This document shows, piece after piece, positions 24,667 through 33,099 of a stretch of 48,488 nucleotides of DNA. Position 1 is the first letter of the stretch. Each line of letters begins with the position of its first letter. Both the position numbers and the translations under genes were made by a program. Origin of the DNA: Gemmatimonadota bacterium. Lineage in GTDB: Bacteria; Gemmatimonadota; Gemmatimonadetes; Palauibacterales; Palauibacteraceae. Location: the NCBI GenBank assembly GCA_029262175.1, contig JAJCZV010000054.1, positions 1 to 48,488 on the forward strand, given 5' to 3'. The notes beneath the pieces are model-generated. The model was not told where the DNA came from, ran no database searches, and worked only from the letters and a program-made list of their open reading frames with translations.

Positions 24667-24861
24667 AGATCTACTCCTCGCAAAAGACCCGTCGAACCAA
24701 TCTTGCTGGTGGGCGCGCTCGAGTCGAGCCGTGGCCGCCTCTTCCGTAACCTGGTGGCCTCCTCGCCGCCGTCCAGCTGGCTTAAGCCTTGCTCAAGAAA
24801 TGAGTTCCGGCGTCGGACGAGGCGTCGCAAACGAGCTCTCAGGGGGTCTGGGGGAAGAGCG

Positions 24862-26334
24862 ATGGCGCGCGGTTCGTGCGATCAAACGGAATGCGGGGGC
24901 GCGGGTCGAGTGACCCTGACGCCGCGCGTGTGGCTCACGTTGGTCGGTTTGTCGATCGCGGCGGCCGCGCCTGTTGCTGCTCAAAATCCCACAGCATCGG
25001 CCGTTTCTCCCCTCGATGCGGACGGGCGACGCGACGCTCTCCAAGAGCCGAACCCGCTCCTAGCCGCAAGCGAAGTCCTGCTCGTCAACGCTTGGGTGAA
25101 CCGCGTCGATGCGTGGGCATTCAACGAAGACTGGGCGCGCGTGGGCCTGGATGATTGGCGTCGAAATCTTCGCCTCGGATGGGAGTGGGACGAGAATGCC
25201 TTTGGCGCAAACATGTTTGCGCACCCGTACCATGGCGGCCTCTACTTCAACGCCGGTCGGTCCAACGGACTGGACTTCTGGGAGTCCGCCCCGCTGACGT
25301 TTCTGGGTTCGTGGACCTGGGAATACTTCGGTGAAACGCATCGTCCCTCGTTCAACGATTTCTTTATGACCAGTTTTGGAGGGATCGCTCTGGGCGAGGT
25401 GTTTCATCGGTTAGGGGCAAGTATCCGAGACAACCGTGCAGGTGGCGCGGCTCGCACCTGGCGCGAGATCGCCGCGCTTCCTTTCGACCCGATTGGAAGC
25501 TTGAACCGTCTCCTCAGGGGGCAGTGGTCCGAGATCGGTCCCAACCCAGACGAACACGACCCGGAATCCTTCGTCCTTCGACTTGGAATCGGCGGGCGTG
25601 TGTCTTCGGACTCCGGGTACATCGATCGCGAAGACGACGCGAGAGCGTCGCCCACATTGCAGGTCGGTCTGAACTACGGAGATCCATTCCTGACGCCCTA
25701 CGAGGCGCCGTTTGACGTGTTCAGCGTCCGGGCGCGCTTGAGCCCGGGTGGGGATGGTCTGAACCTGCTTCGCGCGAGCGGTCGGTTGTTCGGCTGGAAC
25801 CTGAATGACCCGACCAACGGCAACGGCCACGTCTTCGCGGTCAACCAACGGTTCGATTTCGTGAACAACCCGGCGCAACGATTCGGCGCACAAAGCGTTG
25901 AGCTGGGTGTATTGTCTCGGTGGCGCCTGGGCCGCACTTCCGGGGTCAGAACCCACCTGTTCGGAGACGTGATCTTTCTCGGCGCGATGGAGGCGCCGTT
26001 CGCTGGCATCGGGGAGCGTGAGTACGACTTCGGCCCCGGCGGCGGCTCGCGCATCGAGATCGCCTACGAGAAGAACGGCCTCACGTATGTCCGTTTCGTG
26101 GGACGTAGCGAGTACATCCACACCGTGAGCGGGGCGAGCGCCGACCACAACGTCAGCTTCGGTGGTCTCGAGCTCACACTTCCCATTGCGCTCGATCTCA
26201 GCGTGGCCTTCCAGGGGCGCTTCTATAATCGAATGAGTCGATACTCGGACCGGCCGGACGAGATGCGCGAGTTCCCCGAATTCGGCGTGTTGTTGATGTG
26301 GACGGATGCCAAGCTACCGGGATTCAACCGGTGA
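24862..26334 (+). CDS. outer-membrane protein, DUF3943-like
   Basis: 490 residues. The segment NMFAHPYHGGLYFNAGRSNG...WTWEYFGE...PSFNDFFMTSFGGIALGE (about 113-180) is the conserved core I associate with DUF3943 proteins, and the C-terminal 250 residues alternate in a beta-barrel manner (LELTLPIALDLSVAFQGRF). I chose ATG 24862 because GGGGAAGAG lies just upstream; GTG 24910 would give a more compact signal peptide (MTLTPRVWLTLVGLSIAAAAPVAAQ) and may be the real start. The stop overlaps the start of the next barrel gene (GTGA). It is probably an outer-membrane protein of unknown cargo. A membrane-bound esterase or other enzyme activity is not suggested by any motif. Confidence 0.72.
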   Translation: MARGSCDQTECGGAGRVTLTPRVWLTLVGLSIAAAAPVAAQNPTASAVSPLDADGRRDALQEPNPLLAASEVLLVNAWVNRVDAWAFNEDWARVGLDDWRRNLRLGWEWDENAFGANMFAHPYHGGLYFNAGRSNGLDFWESAPLTFLGSWTWEYFGETHRPSFNDFFMTSFGGIALGEVFHRLGASIRDNRAGGAARTWREIAALPFDPIGSLNRLLRGQWSEIGPNPDEHDPESFVLRLGIGGRVSSDSGYIDREDDARASPTLQVGLNYGDPFLTPYEAPFDVFSVRARLSPGGDGLNLLRASGRLFGWNLNDPTNGNGHVFAVNQRFDFVNNPAQRFGAQSVELGVLSRWRLGRTSGVRTHLFGDVIFLGAMEAPFAGIGEREYDFGPGGGSRIEIAYEKNGLTYVRFVGRSEYIHTVSGASADHNVSFGGLELTLPIALDLSVAFQGRFYNRMSRYSDRPDEMREFPEFGVLLMWTDAKLPGFNR

Positions 26335-26954
26335 CGGCTCGCCGCCTCGCTATGGCCGGGATCTTTGCGCTGACGCTGAGTGCGCACATGCCGCATCCGG
26401 TGATCGCTCAGCGACCGCATCGAAGCGGTCTTTGGGTCGAGCTCGGGCTGGGTCCGTCCTTGACTCGCGTTTCCTGCAGCGACTGCAGCGAAGTGACGCG
26501 AGGTTCCGGCCCGGTCGGTTCGACTCGCGTGGGCCTCGCCCTGTCCGACCGAGTCATGCTCGGACTCGAGATCGCGTCGCAAGTCGATACTCGGTTCGGA
26601 TTCACATCCACAGACAGCTCCGGTATCGCGCGGAACGAGACGTTTGCGATCATCGTGCTCTGGTATCCATGGGATGCAGGCTTGTTCCTGAAGGGGGGAA
26701 CCGGCGTTGCAACTGGTGAAATAACCGTGGAACCCGACGCCGTCGCTCCAAGCGTTCCGATCGTATCGATTGGTGAAGGCGTCGGAATGACCTTCGGCGT
26801 CGGCTGGGATTTCACGCTCTCTCGACACATAGCGTTGACGGCCAACGCGACATCTTGGATCAGTGCGATCGGCGACATCGTGCTGTCAGACGGCGCCGTG
26901 GAGGACGTGATCGCGAGTCGATACGGGCTGACCATCGGTCTGACGATCCGATAA
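26331..26954 (+). CDS. small outer-membrane beta-barrel-like protein
   Basis: 207 residues from the GTG overlapping the previous stop; ATG 26352 is the alternative and leaves a good signal peptide (AGIFALTLSAHMPHPVIAQ). The mature part is a series of short amphipathic strands (SGLWVELGLGPSLTRV, GSTRVGLALSDRVMLGLEIA, IAIIVLWYP-like, GVGMTFGVGWDFTLS, YGLTIGLTIR), as in small eight-stranded OmpA/OmpX-like barrels. A CSDC pair after the first strand could form a surface disulfide. Translational coupling to the DUF3943-like gene suggests the two work together. No named family is recognised. Confidence 0.65.
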   Translation: MTARRLAMAGIFALTLSAHMPHPVIAQRPHRSGLWVELGLGPSLTRVSCSDCSEVTRGSGPVGSTRVGLALSDRVMLGLEIASQVDTRFGFTSTDSSGIARNETFAIIVLWYPWDAGLFLKGGTGVATGEITVEPDAVAPSVPIVSIGEGVGMTFGVGWDFTLSRHIALTANATSWISAIGDIVLSDGAVEDVIASRYGLTIGLTIR

Positions 26955-27060
26955 GCGCGGGCCCCACCAACGGCTCCACCACCTCTGGAACGGTCCAAAT
27001 CCGCCCCCCGTGGCATCCCCCCTGCTCCTTGACCTGCGACTCGAACGAGGGGGAGGTCCC

Positions 27061-28119
27061 ATGAGGGCTGTGATCGCGGGGGTCATCGGCGGCGCGATAG
27101 GTGCCGTGGTTTGGGCTGTTGTGGCGGGTGTCACCGGCTATGAGGTGGGTTGGATCGCCTGGGGGATCGGCGGCGCCGTCGGCTATGCCGTGGCATTCGG
27201 CAATCGAGATGGGAGTATTGCACCGACGCCAGCCGGTGTCGTAGCCGTCGTCTTGTCCGTTCTCTCTATCGTGGCGGGGAAGTATCTGACGGTGCAGTTC
27301 CTCATCCCGGACGACAGCGAGATGGTTTCGATGTTTACGGCAGAGCTCGACGATGAAGAACTCCTCATCTCCTACGTAGCCGACGCCATCGTCGAAGAAC
27401 GCGAATCCGCCGGAGATGTCGTGGTGTGGGCGGAGGACGTCGACCCCGACTACGCGACGACCGAGGGCGAGTATCCGGCGGACATCTGGTCGGAAGCCGA
27501 GTCTCGCTGGACCGACTTCTCTGATCAAGCCCGCGACGAATTCCGCACTGGGATCGAGACCGAGATTCGAACGAATCTCGAAGCGCAGCTTCCGGAGCTG
27601 CGAGAATTGATGGGCGCCTCGGGATTCTGGGGCAGTTTTGGCGGGATGGATGTCGTGTTTTTCGGCCTCGCTATGGTCACGGCCTTCGGGATCGGGAACG
27701 GATCGAAGGAGAAGGCTGCAAGAGTCACCGAGGCCTACCCAGACGCGATGAAGCGCGCGATGATCGGCGTCATGCTGGCGGACGGCCACATGGATGCCGC
27801 CGAAGTGAGAACCATCAGAGAGGTCTACCACGAGTTGAGCGGCACACCGATAACCGATGAAGAAGTCGATGCGGACGTGGCTCTCATTCAGTCGGACGAT
27901 GGCGACCCGCTCGGCGACATGCGCGAGCTGTCAGCCGATCTTACCGACGAGGGCAAGGAACAAGTCGTCGCCTATGCGTTTCGTGTCGCGCTGGCCGACG
28001 GAAGGCTCGATGAAAGCGAAGGCGCGTTTTTGGCCCAGGTCGCTCGTTGTGTGGGCATGAGTCGGAGTCGCTTTCAGAAGCTGCTCGAGGAGCTCACGGC
28101 GGTGAGCGTGCAACGATAG
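27061..28119 (+). CDS. membrane-anchored protein with TerB-like C-terminal domain
   Basis: 352 residues with GGAGG upstream of the ATG. The N-terminus has two or three hydrophobic segments (about 2-25, 29-47, 58-82), then an acidic region (about 84-185) and another hydrophobic stretch (about 188-212). The C-terminal 120 residues (about 228-345) are helical with two ADG/E repeats, IGVMLADGHMDAAEVRTI and RVALADGRLDESEGAFL, the signature of TerB-like domains found at membranes in tellurite- and stress-related systems. No other ter genes are present. It lies between envelope protein genes, so an inner-membrane surface-stress role is possible but not shown. Confidence 0.7.
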   Translation: MRAVIAGVIGGAIGAVVWAVVAGVTGYEVGWIAWGIGGAVGYAVAFGNRDGSIAPTPAGVVAVVLSVLSIVAGKYLTVQFLIPDDSEMVSMFTAELDDEELLISYVADAIVEERESAGDVVVWAEDVDPDYATTEGEYPADIWSEAESRWTDFSDQARDEFRTGIETEIRTNLEAQLPELRELMGASGFWGSFGGMDVVFFGLAMVTAFGIGNGSKEKAARVTEAYPDAMKRAMIGVMLADGHMDAAEVRTIREVYHELSGTPITDEEVDADVALIQSDDGDPLGDMRELSADLTDEGKEQVVAYAFRVALADGRLDESEGAFLAQVARCVGMSRSRFQKLLEELTAVSVQR

Positions 28120-28183
28120 GCTCCCGACGGGGTTCTTATTTGGGGCGAGCCGAACCGATCCTTCCGGGAGTGGAGCCGCGCAC

Positions 28184-29512
28184 GTGAGAACGCAGGCTGC
28201 GTTGTTGGCGTCGACACTGATCCTCACGCTGCAGGCGGTGCACCCCGGATCGGCTGGCGGGCAACAACCCCCGTCCTCCGCGGAGGCGCAGGTGACGGCG
28301 GTCGGTCAGGCCCTTCGCGTGTTTATCGATTGCCGCGGCTTTCAGTTTTGCGATCGCGACTTTTACGTCCGCGAGATCTCCTATGTCAATCACACCCGCG
28401 ACCGCGAAGACGCCCAGGTTCATGTGTTGGTTACGAGCCAGGCGACCGGCGGTGGGGGCCAGCAGTTTACCCTCGATTTCGTCGGACGCGAGGAGTTTGA
28501 GGGGATCGACGATCGCCTAGAGGTCGGGACGCGGGCGAACCTGGCCGAAGAGCAGGCCATGAGTCGCATCGCCCGTCAGATCCAACTTGGTCTCGCGCGG
28601 TACATCGCCCGCACCGGTCAGTCGGAGCAGGTGCGAATGGTCCCCGAGACTCAAGAAGCCGCGCCGGTGATCGCCACTCCCGAGGACGACCCATGGAATT
28701 TCTGGACGTTCCGCGTCAACGCGTCCGGGTTCTATTTCGGTCAAGAGAGACAGAGCTTCTTGTTCGCGAACACGAACGTGTCGGCGAACCGCGTTACGGA
28801 GGGATCGAGGTTGGAGTTTTCGCTGGGACAGAACTACTCCGAAAACAACTTCGACGTCAACGACTCCACGACCTTCAAGAGCGTTACTCGGGGATACAAC
28901 GGGAGCGCCCTATACGTGAAAACGGCGGGGCGGCATTGGGGCTGGGGAGGGCAGTTCGCCGTAGCTCACTCCACCTTCTCCAACGAAGACGTGTCCATTC
29001 GCTTCGCTCCTGCGGTCGAGTTCAATGTATATCCGTATGACGAGTCGACTCGCCGACAACTGCGGTTTCTCTACTCGGTGGGGGTGACGCGACTCAACTA
29101 CATCGATGAAACGATCTTCTTCAAGACCGAGGAGACGGTCCCCGATCATCGGTTTGGCGTCGCGTTCGAAGTCCGACAACCGTGGGGATCCTCCGAGGCG
29201 TCCTTTCAGATCGTTCAACACCTGAACGATCTCTCCCGTCACCGGATCAATCTGAATGGCGGCTTCGATCTTCGCGTGATCAAGGGACTCTCGTTTCGGC
29301 TCAACGGAGGCGTGTCCCGGCTGCGCGATCAGATCAACCTGGCCGCGCTGGGCGCATCGGAAGAGGAAGTCCTGACCCGCCAGCGAGAGTTGGAGACCGG
29401 CTTCGAGTACAACCTCAATCTCGGATTCAGCTACACGTTCGGATCGATTTTCAGCAACGTGGTGAATCCCCGGCTCAGCGGCCGGAATCAATTCTTCCTG
29501 AGGCAGTTCTAG
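28184..29512 (+). CDS. predicted outer-membrane beta-barrel with N-terminal periplasmic domain
   Basis: 442 residues from a GTG start preceded by GGAG. A signal peptide (about 1-26) leads to an alpha/beta domain (about 36-145) with VFIDCRGFQFCDRDFYVREISYV and QVHVLVTSQATGGGGQQF, including a Cys pair that could be disulfide-linked. The remaining 250 residues are alternating amphipathic strands (NASGFYFGQE, SRLEFSLGQNYSEN, SALYVKTAGRHWGWGGQF, LNLGFSYTFGSIF) and the chain ends in Phe, as barrels inserted by BamA usually do. I do not recognise a named family. It follows the TerB-like gene after 64 bases on the same strand. Confidence 0.7.
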   Translation: MRTQAALLASTLILTLQAVHPGSAGGQQPPSSAEAQVTAVGQALRVFIDCRGFQFCDRDFYVREISYVNHTRDREDAQVHVLVTSQATGGGGQQFTLDFVGREEFEGIDDRLEVGTRANLAEEQAMSRIARQIQLGLARYIARTGQSEQVRMVPETQEAAPVIATPEDDPWNFWTFRVNASGFYFGQERQSFLFANTNVSANRVTEGSRLEFSLGQNYSENNFDVNDSTTFKSVTRGYNGSALYVKTAGRHWGWGGQFAVAHSTFSNEDVSIRFAPAVEFNVYPYDESTRRQLRFLYSVGVTRLNYIDETIFFKTEETVPDHRFGVAFEVRQPWGSSEASFQIVQHLNDLSRHRINLNGGFDLRVIKGLSFRLNGGVSRLRDQINLAALGASEEEVLTRQRELETGFEYNLNLGFSYTFGSIFSNVVNPRLSGRNQFFLRQF

Positions 29513-29535
29513 ACGGCGACGTTCCGCCTCTCCTT

Positions 29536-29624
29536 GCTCGACTCCACCGCGTCGAGCGGATACGATCTGTCCTGACCGCGTTCAGGCACGGGGTCACCCG
29601 GGCCGGAGGCGATCGAGGCCTCCG
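29536..29624 (+). other. cluster of three short stem-loops upstream of the cupin gene
   Basis: Within the 141-base gap after the barrel gene are GCTCGAC/GTCGAGC (29536-29542 with 29551-29557, 7 pairs), CCTGA/TCAGG (29571-29575 with 29582-29586, 5 pairs) and CGGAGGC/GCCTCCG (29604-29610 with 29618-29624, 7 pairs). None is followed by a T-run, so a simple intrinsic terminator is unlikely. They may structure the cupin leader or act as a weak rho-dependent stop. Confidence 0.35.
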
Positions 29625-29653
29625 ACCGACCGCCCAGTTTCGGAGAGACTCTT

Positions 29654-30079
29654 ATGAGCGACGACCCCGCTGCAAAAGGCGTAGTAGAAGACCACGATGG
29701 CATTCGCACGGTCCGCGGAAGCGGCGTTCTACGCAAATGGAACGGAATCGAGTACAAGGCCGGAATGTGGGCAGAAAACGTCGGATCCCAGGCGCTTTCC
29801 ATGAACGTCGCCATGATCCCGCCGGGTGGCGTCGCGAAGGCGCACATCCATGTGGGGTTCGAAGTCATGCTCTACATCTTGCAAGGCCGAGTCCGGCACG
29901 AGTTCGGTCCTCGTCTGGAGCAGACGTTGGAGAACGAGGCTGGTGATTTCATCTTTATCGAACCTGAAATCCCGCACGAAGTCTTCAACATGAGCGATAC
30001 GGAACCCGTGGTGGCGGTCGTGGCGCGTTCCGATTCGCGGGAGTGGGAAAACATCGTGGACTTTGAACGGCCCGAGTGA
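29654..30079 (+). CDS. cupin-domain protein
   Basis: 141 residues without a signal peptide, so cytoplasmic. The two cupin motifs are present: AHIHVGFEVMLYILQG with His64, His66 and Glu70, and DFIFIEPEIPHEVFN with His108, a complete 3-His/1-Glu metal site. PPGGVAKAHIH is the usual turn before the first motif. Such small cupins may be sugar isomerases, dioxygenases or ligand sensors; nothing here selects one. GGAGAG lies seven bases before the ATG. Its 3' end is followed closely by the deacetylase gene, so the two may be cotranscribed. Confidence 0.85.
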   Translation: MSDDPAAKGVVEDHDGIRTVRGSGVLRKWNGIEYKAGMWAENVGSQALSMNVAMIPPGGVAKAHIHVGFEVMLYILQGRVRHEFGPRLEQTLENEAGDFIFIEPEIPHEVFNMSDTEPVVAVVARSDSREWENIVDFERPE

Positions 30080-30107
30080 TCGACATCGACAAAGGGATTT
30101 GAGCGCG

Positions 30108-31196
30108 TTGAGCCCCAAGAAGCGGCTGAAATTGGGCGTTCTGTGGGTGGCTCGCGCGTGCGGGCTTTTCGCGCTTGCACGTCTAGTGACCGGGAGCACG
30201 GTCAGGATTCTCGGGTTTCACTATGTCTCCATGCACGACGAAGAGACGCGCTTCAAGGAATTGTTTCTTACGCCCGACGAGTTGCGAGTCCGCCTAGCTC
30301 ACCTTCAAAGGCACTATCAGATCGTGAGTCTCGACGAGGCAGTCGAGGCGCTTCGTAGCGGACAAACGGGGCGCGGGAAAGTGGCGCTCACGTTTGACGA
30401 CGGACTCTACAACTTTGCGGCCGCGGCCGCACCGGTGCTCGAGGAGTACGGGGCAACGGCAACGGTCTATGTCGTCACGGCTCATGTGGTGAACGGCATT
30501 CCCGTTTGCCCGCTTCTTCTGAGAGACATCTTCGCGCAATCGAACGTCGAAGAGCTGAGGACTTCCATTCCAGAGCTCGGGCCAGACTCGAACTTCGGGA
30601 CGGAACGCGAAAGGAAGAAGCTGGCCGCTCGTGCGACGGAGCATCTGATGACTCTCCCGCACGGCTCGCAAGAAAGGCTTGATTTCGTGCGACGCGTCGG
30701 CCGCGCGCTCGGTGTCGACCCGGACCCGCTCCTTGCTCGTCGGACCTGGGACGTGCTCAACGCCGATGATATGCGTGCGCTTCACGAGCAAGGTTTCGAC
30801 ATTCAGGTTCATGGCCACCACCACGTCAACGTGGTCGAGGAGCAGGGCGAGATTTTCGACGAGGTGGACGCCAGTCGCCGCGTGATTTCCGACATCACGG
30901 GCGCCGATGCCAACGACTACTGCTATCCGTTCGGACTTTGGACCCGGCAAGCGTGGCCGTCGTTGGAGCGAGCGGGAATCCGGAGCGCGACAACGACCCT
31001 GTACGGCCTCAACTCGCCGAAGACCCCGCTTCTCTCGCTTCGCCGCTTCATGGATGGTGGAAACACGTCCCACCTGGAATTCGAGTTCGAACTCAGCGGG
31101 CTGCGCTGGCTCCTGTGGTCATTGAGCCATCGAGGCGAACGTTGGCAGCCCGCCGAGAAACTCGAACTCTACACGTCTTCTGGGCAGCTCTACTAG
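30108..31196 (+). CDS. polysaccharide deacetylase (NodB-homology, CE4) family protein
   Basis: About 362 residues from a TTG at 30108; TTG at 30099 and 30063 are alternatives and the true start is unsure because no site has a strong ribosome-binding sequence (AGGGA at 30093-30097 fits 30108 best). Motif 1 is TFDDG (Asp97/Asp98), motif 2 is HGHHH (His235 to His239), and YCYPFG is motif 3, giving the metal site of CE4 deacetylases. An unusually long insertion (about 128-215) separates motifs 1 and 2. The hydrophobic N-terminal stretch (VLWVARACGLFALARLV) suggests membrane association. The likely substrate is an N-acetylated envelope or extracellular glycan. The gene is tail to tail with the membrane protein gene. 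Confidence 0.82.
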   Translation: MSPKKRLKLGVLWVARACGLFALARLVTGSTVRILGFHYVSMHDEETRFKELFLTPDELRVRLAHLQRHYQIVSLDEAVEALRSGQTGRGKVALTFDDGLYNFAAAAAPVLEEYGATATVYVVTAHVVNGIPVCPLLLRDIFAQSNVEELRTSIPELGPDSNFGTERERKKLAARATEHLMTLPHGSQERLDFVRRVGRALGVDPDPLLARRTWDVLNADDMRALHEQGFDIQVHGHHHVNVVEEQGEIFDEVDASRRVISDITGADANDYCYPFGLWTRQAWPSLERAGIRSATTTLYGLNSPKTPLLSLRRFMDGGNTSHLEFEFELSGLRWLLWSLSHRGERWQPAEKLELYTSSGQLY

Positions 31197-31217
31197 CCGA
31201 CCCTGCCCGACTCAGTC

Positions 31218-32177
31218 TCAGGGTGTGCCGGCCAGGCCCTCTCGCAGCACGCCCTCGCGAAGCGCCGGGTGTCCGCGCCAAAGCGTGGCCCCCATTGCAA
31301 CGAACGCCAACAGATTCGCGACGCCCACTGCCCATAACGAAACGCTTCCGAGCACCCAACCGCCGAATGCTACCAGCGCGGTAAACGTGAGAGCCTCGAG
31401 GAGGATGGCGCCCATCACCACGAAAAGGGCCAAAGACGGGAGCTGCTCGACTCCGCGGGCGACGGCTGCGAAGGCGACACCGACCAGGCCGAACGCGACG
31501 AGATGCAGAATGCTATAGGCTGCAAGAATCGTCGGAGACATGGAAATCGTGGCCGCTCCATCGGCGCCCAGAAACACCGCCGAGCCCAGAGCGGCCGGGG
31601 TGCGGAATGGCACGCCGCTGCCGATATCGACGAGAAAGAACCACGCCGCGACGGTCACGGCCCCGATGGTCCCAAGCCGGAGTCCCTCGCTCAACAGCGG
31701 ATGGTACTTGAGTGCGCCCAGTCCAAGCGGGTTTTCGTCCTTCTCGGCACGGTGCAGATACGCCATCAAGAACACGCCCGCGAGTAGGTTGGCGCCCACG
31801 ACGTGCGCGGGCGGAAGCACATTCAGGAGCTGTTGGTCCGTGACCAGGAGTCCGACATAATGGATCGCGGTCAGCACGCAGAGACCGAAGAACAACCCCA
31901 ACGCGATCCGCGGCGCGATCTCATTGGCGGACAGGAACCAGGCCGTAGTTCCGCCCACGATGGCGAAGGTCCCGAGGTGAAGCACCGAGTAGAGGGCGAC
32001 CGAGAGCGCAGTGCCGGCTCCGACCCCGCCGAAGAGGGCACCCCCTAACGCGATCGGGGTGTGTAGCGGATCTCCGGCGACCAGGTCCACGACCAGGAAC
32101 CAAAGGGCGACGATCGCCCCTGCCAGAATCCCGCCGACGACACCGTGCACCAACACAGATGGTTGGGTCGATTTCAT
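31218..32177 (-). CDS. integral membrane protein with internal duplication, unknown function
   Basis: 319 residues with eight or so hydrophobic segments. The two halves repeat each other: AGAIVALWFLVVDLVAGDPLHTPIALGGALFGG...ALYSVLHLGTFAIVG in the first and GAVTVAAWFFLVDIGSGVPFRTPAALGSAVFLG...AAYSILHLVAFGLVG in the second. WF-LVD, TP-ALG and YS-LHL-F are the shared marks. AGGAGG lies five bases before the ATG. It is 193 bases downstream of the amine dehydrogenase genes on the same strand and could belong to that transcript, but no member of this family is a known QHNDH partner. No function is recognised. Confidence 0.75.
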   Translation of the reverse strand: MKSTQPSVLVHGVVGGILAGAIVALWFLVVDLVAGDPLHTPIALGGALFGGVGAGTALSVALYSVLHLGTFAIVGGTTAWFLSANEIAPRIALGLFFGLCVLTAIHYVGLLVTDQQLLNVLPPAHVVGANLLAGVFLMAYLHRAEKDENPLGLGALKYHPLLSEGLRLGTIGAVTVAAWFFLVDIGSGVPFRTPAALGSAVFLGADGAATISMSPTILAAYSILHLVAFGLVGVAFAAVARGVEQLPSLALFVVMGAILLEALTFTALVAFGGWVLGSVSLWAVGVANLLAFVAMGATLWRGHPALREGVLREGLAGTP

Positions 32178-32370
32178 CGGGGCCTCCTTCTGGAGTAGAT
32201 CCGGATGCCGACCTCACCCTGCCGGCAAGACGCTCCGGACGATATGAGTAACGCCCGCTTGGCAGCGTTCGTTCCTAGCTAACCGTGCGACAAATCGGGC
32301 GCCCCGTCCAGAGCGGCCGCTTTTCCCGCCGTTTCCAGGCGTCTGCGCCGCTCCAGCAAGTCGTGGGCGA

Positions 32371-33099
32371 TCAGCCGCCGAGCAGGGTGAGTGCTGCCGC
32401 GGACGTTCGCGCGTCGGGCCGACCTTCAAGCGCCAAGGCCAGCATGCCGGTGGCGTTGGCTACGGCGAAGCTGATGCCGCTGAGATTTCTCTCCACGGGC
32501 ACCCCAGGGATTGGACGCGGAAAGCCGGAAGCTGCCAGGACCGACCGGCCGTCTCGAGACTCGATCCGCACTGCATGCCTCGGGCAATCTGAGTCGAGTA
32601 CCACGCCGAGCGCGCCCGGCAAGGTTCCCGGAAGCCACCGCTCACCTTCGTGTTCGTAGGCCGACACCACGATGGTCCCGCGTTCGACCGCGCGATCAAT
32701 CGCCGGGCCGAGCTCTTCGATTCGAATCTGGTGTGGCGTACCCAGGCTGAGGTTGGCGAGGCGACACCCGCGCTCGCTTGCCCAGTCGATCGCCTGCGAC
32801 AGAGTTCGAGCGCTGGTGGCAAGCGCATCGTGGAAGATGCGGACGACCTGGATCTCTGCGTCGGGTGCCTTCTCTTGGATGGCCGCGGTCACCGCAGTCC
32901 CATGTCCGAGTCGGTCGACCAGATCGTCGTCCAGCTTGCCATCGATCGTCAGGCCGATCCCGCCAGCGATGGGCCCCAGGTGTGGGTGACCGGGATGAAT
33001 TCCGCTGTCGAGCACCGCGATGGACACGTCTCGACCGGTGCGATCGCAAAGCGGAGGTGCGTCACGGTGACGAAGTGCTCCATCCGCTCCCTCCTCCAT
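32371..33099 (-). CDS. qhpE: QhpE, subtilisin-like (S8) protease for the QHNDH gamma-subunit leader
   Basis: 242 residues, short and without a signal peptide, as known for QhpE, which removes the leader of the gamma subunit. The S8 triad is Asp31 (VLDSGIHP), His66 (GHGTAVT) and Ser210 (LSGISFAVANATG). The segment that normally supplies the oxyanion-hole Asn reads VVSAYEHEG and has no Asn. Its ATG overlaps the transporter stop by one base within ATGA, and it is the last gene of the qhp set. In characterised systems this protease acts on gamma-subunit precursor already cross-linked by QhpD. Confidence 0.9.
   Translation of the reverse strand: MEEGADGALRHRDAPPLCDRTGRDVSIAVLDSGIHPGHPHLGPIAGGIGLTIDGKLDDDLVDRLGHGTAVTAAIQEKAPDAEIQVVRIFHDALATSARTLSQAIDWASERGCRLANLSLGTPHQIRIEELGPAIDRAVERGTIVVSAYEHEGERWLPGTLPGALGVVLDSDCPRHAVRIESRDGRSVLAASGFPRPIPGVPVERNLSGISFAVANATGMLALALEGRPDARTSAAALTLLGG

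Noticed and set aside
27061..28119. Part of a tellurite resistance (ter) system.
   Set aside because: Only the C-terminal domain is TerB-like; no terC, terD or terZ-type genes are present.
31200..31224. ACCCTG/CAGGGT inverted repeat between the converging deacetylase and membrane protein genes as a terminator.
   Set aside because: Six pairs around a 13-base loop with no T-run on either strand.
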